Below are positions 5,424-11,361 of a stretch of DNA of 11,361 bases, one piece after another. The notes beneath the pieces were generated by a model, which saw nothing but the letters and a program-made list of their open reading frames with translations, was not told the DNA's origin and searched no databases. The first letter of the stretch is position 1. Every line of letters begins with the position of its first letter. Source of the DNA: Chloroflexota bacterium. GTDB taxonomy: Bacteria > Chloroflexota > Limnocylindria > Limnocylindrales > CSP1-4. The stretch covers positions 1 through 11,361 of the forward strand of contig JACDAV010000238.1 in assembly GCA_013695255.1 (NCBI GenBank), written 5' to 3'. The translations under genes and the position numbers were made by a program.

Positions 5424-7049
5424 ATGGCACACAGCGGCGCACACGAACCGGAAGTGGCGTCCGCAACACCCCCGCTGCCGAAGGACTGGGTCCCCGGGCT
5501 CCTCGAGAACTGGCGAACCGACCTTCTGTCGGGCTTCGTCATCTTCCTGATCGCGCTGCCGCTATCGCTGGGCATCGCGATCGCCTCGGGCGCCCCGCCC
5601 ATGGCCGGCATCATCACCGCCATCGTCGGCGGGATGCTCGTGTCGTTCCTGAGCGGCTCGTACGTCACGATCAACGGTCCGGCCGCCGGGCTCATCGTGA
5701 TCGTGCTCGGCGCCATCGAAACCCTCGGCGATGGCGACCCGCTCGCCGGCTACCGGTACGCGCTGGCGGTCGGGGTCGCGTGCGGCGTCATCCAGATCGT
5801 CCTCGGCCTGCTGAGGGCTGGCAAGCTCACGAACTTCTTTCCGCTGTCGGTCGTCCACGGCATGCTGGCGGGCATCGGGATCATCATCATGTCCCGTCAG
5901 TTCCACGTCGCGGTGGGCGCAGGCACTCCCCACGGACACGTCGTCCCCGAGGACTTCCCCGCCTTCCATGCCCTCAACCAGGGCATCCTCGGGATCCCCG
6001 AGAGCCTCGGCAAGCTCAATGTCTCGGTGACGATGATCGCCATCGCGGCGATGGTGATCATGGTCCTCTGGCCGCGGCTCGGGAGGATCGCTCAGTTCGT
6101 TCCAGCCGCGCTCGTCGCCGCCATCTCCGGCGTCATCCTGGCGATCGCCCTCCGGCTGGACTCCGGGTTCATGCTGGACCTGCCCGAAGGCGGCCTGCTT
6201 GGTGCCATCACCTTTCCGGACTTCTCGAAGCTGCCGGCGTCCGCGAGCCTCATCTTCGCCTATGTGTTCGTGGCCAGCCTGGAGTCACTCCTCACGGCTT
6301 CGGCGGTCGACAAGCTCGATCCGTACCGGCGCCGCTCGAACATGAACCGCGAGTTCCTGGGCAAGGGCATCGGCAACGTGGTCTCGAGCATGCTCGGGGG
6401 CCTGCCGATGATCGCCGAGGTGGTCCGCAGCAGCGCCAACGTGATGAACAATGCGAAGACCCGCTGGTCGAACTTCTTCCACGGCGCATTCATGCTCCTG
6501 GCCATCCTGGCCATCCCGTTCGTGCTCGAGCTCATCCCCCTTGCGTCGCTGGCCGGGATCCTGATCGTGATCGGCTTCCGCCTGGCTCATCCCAGGCAGT
6601 TCGTGCACGCGCTCCACATCGGCAAGGAAGAGTTTCTGTTCATGATCGTGACGACCATCCTCGTCGTGGCCGAGGATCTGCTGGTCGGCGTCATCGCCGG
6701 GATCGTGGTCGGGCTGGTCGTCGCAGTGGTGCGCGGCACGTCGCTCGGCAACCTGTTCCGGGCCCGCACGCGGGTCATCGCGGAGGGCGAGCAGGTCGCC
6801 GTCGCATTCTCCGGAGCACTCGGCTTCTCGAGCTTCATCGGGGTCCGCGGGACTCTCGACAAGCTGCCCGCCGGCAAGACCGTCGTCCTGGACTTCAGCG
6901 AGGTCAAGTTTGTCGACCACACGGTGGTCGAGCGGCTGGAGGACTTCGAGAACGAGTATGAACGCGATGGAGGCCGGGTCGAACGACGCGGCCTCGAAGG
7001 TCTTCGACCCGCCACGCTCAGTCCAGTCTCCTCCCTGTCGCGAGCGTGA
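5424..7049 (+). CDS. SulP-family (SLC26) anion transporter with STAS domain, bicarbonate candidate
   Basis: Inner-membrane anion transporter of 541 residues. The family includes the cyanobacterial bicarbonate importer BicA and sulfate or dicarboxylate carriers. After a 30-residue cytoplasmic tail (PKDWVPGLLENWRTDLLSG) come the SulP core helices: FVIFLIALPLSLGIAIASGA, GSYVTINGPAAGLIVIVLGA, FFPLSVVHGMLAGIGIII and YVFVASLESLLTASAVDKLD, then GGLPMIAEVVRSSANVMNNA. A short STAS domain occupies about residues 455-540 (VVLDFSEVKFVDHTVVERLE). ATG 5424 is chosen because AGGAGG (5411-5416) lies 7 nt upstream; an in-frame ATG at 5391 has no such site. The substrate cannot be read from sequence. Bicarbonate is inferred from the dabA context and from frequent pairing of this SulP type with carbonic anhydrases. 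The upstream region is duplicated. The next gene starts 41 nt downstream, consistent with one operon. Confidence 0.92.
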   Translation: MAHSGAHEPEVASATPPLPKDWVPGLLENWRTDLLSGFVIFLIALPLSLGIAIASGAPPMAGIITAIVGGMLVSFLSGSYVTINGPAAGLIVIVLGAIETLGDGDPLAGYRYALAVGVACGVIQIVLGLLRAGKLTNFFPLSVVHGMLAGIGIIIMSRQFHVAVGAGTPHGHVVPEDFPAFHALNQGILGIPESLGKLNVSVTMIAIAAMVIMVLWPRLGRIAQFVPAALVAAISGVILAIALRLDSGFMLDLPEGGLLGAITFPDFSKLPASASLIFAYVFVASLESLLTASAVDKLDPYRRRSNMNREFLGKGIGNVVSSMLGGLPMIAEVVRSSANVMNNAKTRWSNFFHGAFMLLAILAIPFVLELIPLASLAGILIVIGFRLAHPRQFVHALHIGKEEFLFMIVTTILVVAEDLLVGVIAGIVVGLVVAVVRGTSLGNLFRARTRVIAEGEQVAVAFSGALGFSSFIGVRGTLDKLPAGKTVVLDFSEVKFVDHTVVERLEDFENEYERDGGRVERRGLEGLRPATLSPVSSLSRA

Positions 7050-7090
7050 CGAGCCGCCATCGTGGAAACCTGGAGTAGGCTGGTGATCCG

Positions 7091-8548
7091 ATGCCGCTGT
7101 TGAGCGCCATGGTCTGGGCGCCGCTCGTCGGCGTCGCCCTGGTTCTCGCCCTTCCCGCGTCGCGGCCGGCGCTCATCCGTGTCGCGGCGCTTGCTGCGTC
7201 GGGCGTGTCGCTGGTCCTGGCCGGGTACCTGTACGTGCTGTTCGACCGCACGGCCACCGTGCCACAGTTCGTCGAGCGGGCGGAATGGATCCCCGATCTC
7301 AGCATGACCTACGTCGTGGGGGTCGACGGACTGTCCTTCCCACTGGTGCTGTTGACGAGCTTCGTGGCGACGCTGGCCATCATCGCGTCGTTCGGGATCA
7401 CGGAGCGGGTCAAGAGCTACTTCGCGTGGTTCCTGCTGCTCGAGTTTGCGGCCCTCGGGGTGTTCGTCGCGCAGGACTGGTTCCTGTTCTACGTGTTCTA
7501 CGAGATCGGCCTCGTGCCGATGTTCTTCCTGATCGGCGTGTGGGGCGGAACCCGGCGTGATGCCGCGGCGATGAGCTTCTTCCTGTACACGCTGGCGGGC
7601 TCGATCCTGATGCTCATCGGGATCATCTCGATCTACCTGCTGTCCGAGCCACAGACGTTCGACATGGCCGTCCTGCGGGAACAGGGTCAGGGCTGGACGC
7701 AGGCCCTCCAGGTCGGTCCGTTCCTGGCCTTCTTCATCGGCTTCGCGGTCAAGATCCCGGTCTTCCCGCTGCACGGCTGGCTCCCCCTTGCCCACGTGGA
7801 GGCACCCACCCCGGCCAGCATGCTGCTGTCGGGAATCCTGCTCAAGATGGGCGGGTACGGCCTGCTCCGGGTGGGCGGCGTCCTTCCGCTCGGCCTGGAG
7901 GCCTTTTCGCCAGTGCTGGTCGTGTTTGCCCTGGTGAGCATCGTCTACGGCGGGCTGCTGGCCTGGCGCCAGACGGACCTCAAGGCGATGGTGGCCTTCT
8001 CGTCCATCGCCCACATGGGCTTCGTCCTGCTCGGTATCGCCACGATGACGGCCATCGGTTTCACCGGAGCCGTGCTGATGATGGTCACGCACGGTGTGAT
8101 CACCGCCGGCCTGTTCTTCCTGGTGGGCGCGATCTACGACCGCGCCCATACGCGCGAGATCGGCGACTTCCGCGGGCTGATGGGGCGCGTTCCCCGATAC
8201 TCGGCCGCCCTCACGCTCCTGCTGCTGGCGTCCATGGGACTGCCGGGCCTGGCCCAGTTCGTCAGTGAGTTCCACGTCCTGATCGGCGGCTTCGAGCGCT
8301 GGGGCGTGCTGGTCCTGATCGCAGTGGTCGGCATCCTCATCTCCGCCTCGTACTCGCTGCGGACCATCGGCCAGATGGTCATGGGCCCGCTCGACGCTCG
8401 GTGGGTGGCACTGCCGGACCTGGTGCCGCGGGAGATGGTCGTGGTGCTGTCGCTGGCCGCCGTCACCATCCTCCTTGGGCTGCTGCCCAGCATCATCCTC
8501 TCGCTGGTCAGCCCCACCATGACCGACCTGACGTCCGCGTTCCGCTGA
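7091..8548 (+). CDS. NuoM-type proton-conducting subunit, likely membrane partner of DabA
   Basis: A 485-residue NuoM-family membrane protein. The key residues of complex I subunit M are all visible: Glu138 in FYEIGLVPMFFLIGVWGG, Lys221 in FAVKIPVFPLHGWLP, Lys252 in LLKMGGYGLLR and Glu393 in FVSEFHVLIGG. DLKAMVAFSSIAHMGFVLLG and VTHGVITAGLFFLVGAIYDR are further NuoM signatures. No other complex I subunits are nearby. The stop is only 3 nt before the dabA ATG, so the two are almost certainly translated together. In known DAB/MpsAB systems the gene beside dabA encodes a NuoL/M-family protein carrying the proton flux, so this is the positional DabB. A close resemblance to true NuoM is unusual there. 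A stray nuoM paralogue is the alternative. GGTGATC 2 nt before ATG 7091 supports the start. Confidence 0.9.
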   Translation: MPLLSAMVWAPLVGVALVLALPASRPALIRVAALAASGVSLVLAGYLYVLFDRTATVPQFVERAEWIPDLSMTYVVGVDGLSFPLVLLTSFVATLAIIASFGITERVKSYFAWFLLLEFAALGVFVAQDWFLFYVFYEIGLVPMFFLIGVWGGTRRDAAAMSFFLYTLAGSILMLIGIISIYLLSEPQTFDMAVLREQGQGWTQALQVGPFLAFFIGFAVKIPVFPLHGWLPLAHVEAPTPASMLLSGILLKMGGYGLLRVGGVLPLGLEAFSPVLVVFALVSIVYGGLLAWRQTDLKAMVAFSSIAHMGFVLLGIATMTAIGFTGAVLMMVTHGVITAGLFFLVGAIYDRAHTREIGDFRGLMGRVPRYSAALTLLLLASMGLPGLAQFVSEFHVLIGGFERWGVLVLIAVVGILISASYSLRTIGQMVMGPLDARWVALPDLVPREMVVVLSLAAVTILLGLLPSIILSLVSPTMTDLTSAFR

Positions 8549-8551
8549 GCC

Positions 8552-11361
8552 ATGAGCCACGATCGGCACGAGCACCTCGCCCACGAGCTCGCCCACCAGA
8601 AGCATTACCTGTCGAACCAGGGCCCGATCGGCACATTCATCCATCACAACACCCTGCACGGTCTCCAGCACCTTCCGTTCGAGCAGGCCATCGACGAGTC
8701 GCGCACCGTCGTGGGCGGGCACGGCTACCTGTCCAACGAGGAGTTCCGAAGCGCCTACGCCGGTGGCCGCATCGATGACGACGACATCGCCGATGCCCTT
8801 GCCGTCGCGGGCACGGGCTCTGGGGAGCCGCTCGCGTCGGTTCGGGGTCGCGCGATCACCGCCGATGAGGTACGCCGGGTCCAGCTCGTGCACGGCGTCG
8901 CGGACCTGCCGCCGGGCAGACTCCGCTTCGAGCGTGATCTCGGATCCTTGAGCCGGCTGCGCCCTGACCTCCCGCCGCGCGTTCGGACGGCCTTTCTCCA
9001 GCGCGCCAGCCAGGACCTGGCTCGGGACCTCTCCGACATCGGGCCGGCAACGACCCTGGCGGGCCTCCTCGAAGGACAGACGGGCCTGCCGCTGCGCGAT
9101 CGGCTCCGGAGCGTCGCCCGGACGGAGGACGCGGCGTCGGCCGGTCCGGCCGCGGCCCAGCGCCTGGACGCCGCCTGGCATCACCTGGGCATTCCCGCCA
9201 CGCGCCGTGACGACTACCTCGACTCGGTCGACCGTGAGACATCAGCGATGAGTCGCCCGGACCGGGATCGCATCCGCGCGCGCTGGCTCGAAGCCGAGGT
9301 CGAGCTGGTCGACACGATCGCCCGCCGCCACTTCGGGGTGCAGGGCACATACGGCGCGATCGCCGATCAGTTCGGCGAGAACATCGAAGGGACGGCGGTC
9401 GCGGCGCTATGGGCTGCCTGCCTCCAGCGATCGGGCGCAGCCGACCCGCTGTCGGTGACCGATCCCCAGCACCTTGGCCCACGGGTCATCGAGGACGGCG
9501 GCGGCGCGACTGACCAGGACTCGACCGATCCGGACGCGACCGAACGGGACACGCCCGATCCAGCTGCAGCTGAGCAGGCCGACGAGCTGGCGCGCCTTGG
9601 CACCGGAAGCACCAACCTCGAGCTCATCGAGGCTCTGACCGGTGAGCCGCTCAGGGATCTGGTGAACGGCACCCTCATTCGCCTTGCCGGGTCCTTCCTG
9701 GACGAAGGTCTCGGGGCATGGCGGATGCCTGATCGATGGAGCGGCTTCTATGCGGCCTGGCGCGCCTCGGCAGCCGACGACATCGGGCCGCGCCTGGCGG
9801 GGGTACGCGGCTGGCGCGCTGAGATCTCCGGGCTGCCGTGGTCGCCGAGCGACGCGATCATCGCCGAGCTTGACCTGCTGGGCGTGCCCGAAGCGGATTG
9901 GGGTGCGTATCTGGGCCGCGAGCTGCAGGCCCTGCCCGGCTGGGCGGCACTGATCTCCTGGCGTGAGGCCCGGCCGGCCTACCCACGACAGGCGGCCCAA
10001 CCGATCGACATCGCCGGGTTCCTGGCCGTCCGCCTGTTCTACGAACGATGTCTCGTCGCCGCCAGGTGCCGGGACACCTGGGGCATCGATCCATCGATCC
10101 GCGCCATCCGCGCCTATTTCGCTGAGCACCAGGCGGAGCATCGGCTCCGGCGCGCGCTGCAGCGGGGCGGGCTACCGGACGGTCTGGCCGACGACGCCCG
10201 CCGGCTCGCGGGACGGCGCGGGATGCCCGACAGCGAATGGCGGCGCCTCGCGATGGCGCTGCCACCGGAGGTCGACGGGGGTCCCCGGGTGCGGAACACC
10301 GCCTGGCGGCTCTTCCATCTGGCCCAGCTGCTGGGCCTCACCGCCTCGGACGTCCGGGGCCTCGGCGACGACGAGCCGGCGCGGCTGCTGGGAGCGCTCG
10401 ACGCGTTCCCACCGGAGGCGCACGGACCGATCTGGTTGCGGGCCTACGAGCGCCACTACCGCGAGGAGATCCTCGGCGCGATCGCCGCAAACCGCGCACG
10501 TGGCCGGTGGCTCGCCCGGGACCGGCGCCCGTCGGCGCAGGTCTTCTTCTGCATCGACGAGCGCGAGGAGGCGATCCGCCGCCATCTCGAGGAGATCGAC
10601 CCGGAGATCGAGACGTTCGGGGCCGCGGGGTTCTACGGGATCCCCATGCAGTACGCCGGCCTCGACGATCACGAGCTGACGCCGCTGTGTCCGCCGGTCA
10701 TCACGCCGACCCAGGTCGTCACGGAGGTCACTCGACCGGCCGACGCGGCGCGACGCGAGCGGGTCAAGACGCGCGCGACATGGTGGGGCGTCGTCCATGA
10801 CGCGTACTGGGAGATGAAGCGCAACTTCCTGCCCGCGTACTTCCTGATCGACCTGCTTGGCCTGCTCCAGGCAGTGCCGCTCGCGGGGCGCGTCCTGGCG
10901 CCGATCGGGTACCAGCGTCTCGTGCAGGCACTGAGCCGACGGCTGCTGCCGCCGGTCCGCACCGAGCTGACCGTCACGCTGCCAGAGGCGGCGGAGTCGG
11001 CCGGGGGTGATGCCGAGGCGGGTCCAGCGGACGGAGCGCCGCTCCCGGACGAGGACAACGGGAGCCACGACGCCCACGGCCCGCTGGGTTTTGCGACCAC
11101 GGAGCAGGCGGACCGGGTCGAGGCCATCCTCCGCAACGTCGGCTTGACCCACCACATCGCCCGTCTCGTGCTGTTCGCCGGGCACGGCTCGCTCAGCTTG
11201 AACAACCCGCACGAGTCGGCGCATGACTGCGGTGCCGCCGGCGGCAAGCACGGCGGACCGAACGCCAGGGCCTTCACCGCCATGGCCAACCGACCGCCCG
11301 TCCGGAAGATCCTTGCCGAGCGCGGCATCGACATCCCGCCCGACACCCACTTCGTCGGAGC
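8552..11361 (+). CDS. dabA: DabA-like inorganic carbon transport subunit (DUF2309), 3' end beyond window
   Basis: Cytoplasmic zinc subunit of the DAB (DabAB/MpsAB) system, thought to hydrate CO2 to bicarbonate in a direction driven by ion flux through its membrane partner. The frame is open from ATG 8552 to the window edge, 936 codons, with no stop or frameshift. The N-terminus has the family motif GPIGTFIHHNTLHGLQHLPF. The zinc site is complete: Cys667 and Asp669 in VFFCIDEREEAIRR, His878 in FAGHGSLSLNNPHES and Cys893 in AHDCGAAGGKHGGPNAR. The His-to-Cys spacing of 15 equals that of Halothiobacillus DabA (H524, C539). The usual second Cys of CGACGG is Ala here; it is not a known ligand. Two low-complexity acidic inserts lie at about residues 315-345 and 810-845. 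There is no clear ribosome site, so translation is probably coupled to the NuoM-like gene. Confidence 0.93.
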   Translation, partial: MSHDRHEHLAHELAHQKHYLSNQGPIGTFIHHNTLHGLQHLPFEQAIDESRTVVGGHGYLSNEEFRSAYAGGRIDDDDIADALAVAGTGSGEPLASVRGRAITADEVRRVQLVHGVADLPPGRLRFERDLGSLSRLRPDLPPRVRTAFLQRASQDLARDLSDIGPATTLAGLLEGQTGLPLRDRLRSVARTEDAASAGPAAAQRLDAAWHHLGIPATRRDDYLDSVDRETSAMSRPDRDRIRARWLEAEVELVDTIARRHFGVQGTYGAIADQFGENIEGTAVAALWAACLQRSGAADPLSVTDPQHLGPRVIEDGGGATDQDSTDPDATERDTPDPAAAEQADELARLGTGSTNLELIEALTGEPLRDLVNGTLIRLAGSFLDEGLGAWRMPDRWSGFYAAWRASAADDIGPRLAGVRGWRAEISGLPWSPSDAIIAELDLLGVPEADWGAYLGRELQALPGWAALISWREARPAYPRQAAQPIDIAGFLAVRLFYERCLVAARCRDTWGIDPSIRAIRAYFAEHQAEHRLRRALQRGGLPDGLADDARRLAGRRGMPDSEWRRLAMALPPEVDGGPRVRNTAWRLFHLAQLLGLTASDVRGLGDDEPARLLGALDAFPPEAHGPIWLRAYERHYREEILGAIAANRARGRWLARDRRPSAQVFFCIDEREEAIRRHLEEIDPEIETFGAAGFYGIPMQYAGLDDHELTPLCPPVITPTQVVTEVTRPADAARRERVKTRATWWGVVHDAYWEMKRNFLPAYFLIDLLGLLQAVPLAGRVLAPIGYQRLVQALSRRLLPPVRTELTVTLPEAAESAGGDAEAGPADGAPLPDEDNGSHDAHGPLGFATTEQADRVEAILRNVGLTHHIARLVLFAGHGSLSLNNPHESAHDCGAAGGKHGGPNARAFTAMANRPPVRKILAERGIDIPPDTHFVG

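Larger units (their letters stand above)
5141..5647 (+). repeat. Second unit of the 507-bp tandem direct duplication
   Basis: Starts with CCTGAGCGGCTCG, identical to the sequence at 5648 inside the intact SulP gene and one mismatch from that at 4634. The three occurrences are each 507 bp apart and mark the duplication boundaries. This unit supplies the upstream region and first codons of the functional gene. Confidence 0.92.

Noticed and set aside
4641..5700. Possible insertion sequence or integron-like element at the 507-bp repeat
   Set aside because: No transposase, terminal inverted repeats or target-site duplication. The repeated DNA is simply the local intergenic region plus gene start, fully explained by tandem duplication at a microhomology.
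3136..8548. Possible respiratory complex I or Mrp antiporter operon
   Set aside because: Only two antiporter-like subunits are present, with no NuoA, J, K, H, N or Mrp E, F, G genes, and a SulP and a DabA gene are interleaved.
6587..9184. 865-codon minus-strand open frame opposite the SulP, NuoM-like and dabA genes
   Set aside because: Its composition (Asp, His, Arg, Gln-rich, no domain recognised) is that of an antisense shadow in GC-rich DNA, and the plus-strand genes beneath it carry clear conserved motifs.
10172..11350. 392-codon minus-strand open frame opposite dabA
   Set aside because: It lies entirely within the DabA reading frame, which holds the zinc-site motifs. No start site or domain is visible; it is a shadow.

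Overview
The window is uniformly GC-rich bacterial DNA. High GC, an ECF sigma factor with a co-transcribed membrane protein, and DinB- and YdeI-type genes together suggest a soil or aquatic actinobacterium or member of Chloroflexota. Taxonomy cannot be fixed from the sequence alone. No RNA genes, insertion sequences, CRISPR arrays or phage genes were seen.

Layout. Bases 1-260 are the 3' end of a gamma-class carbonic-anhydrase-like gene. Bases 272-783 (minus) are a DinB-like gene broken by one frameshift. Bases 931-2315 are a tight ECF sigma / anti-sigma-like pair, divergent from the DinB gene. Bases 2316-2680 hold no convincing gene. Bases 2681-3028 are a YdeI-family gene interrupted by an in-frame TAG. 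From 3136 to the right edge runs a same-strand membrane-transport cluster: a NuoL/MrpD-type antiporter-like subunit (3136-4638), a SulP anion transporter with STAS domain (5424-7049), a NuoM-type antiporter-like subunit (7091-8548), and a DabA (DUF2309) homologue (8552 to beyond 11361).

How it may work together. DabA binds zinc through a beta-carbonic-anhydrase-like site. With a NuoL/M-type membrane partner it forms the DAB (MpsAB) system, an energy-coupled inorganic-carbon accumulator. Here the gene touching dabA is NuoM-like, a second antiporter-like gene lies upstream, and a SulP (SLC26/BicA-type) transporter sits between them. The simplest reading is a composite bicarbonate/CO2 uptake locus. 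The partial gamma-carbonic-anhydrase-like gene may be a fourth component, but it is about 2.9 kb away and separated by unrelated genes.

Most unusual structure. A 507-bp tandem direct duplication (4634-5140 and 5141-5647) carries the whole upstream region of the SulP gene plus its first 79 codons. It leaves a truncated 87-aa SulP N-terminus in front of the intact gene. Both units are bounded by a 13-nt microhomology. Each carries the same GTTAC-N6-GTTAC direct repeat, which looks like an OmpR-family operator. The DinB frameshift, the YdeI stop and this duplication lie within about 5 kb, so recent decay or assembly error must be kept in mind.
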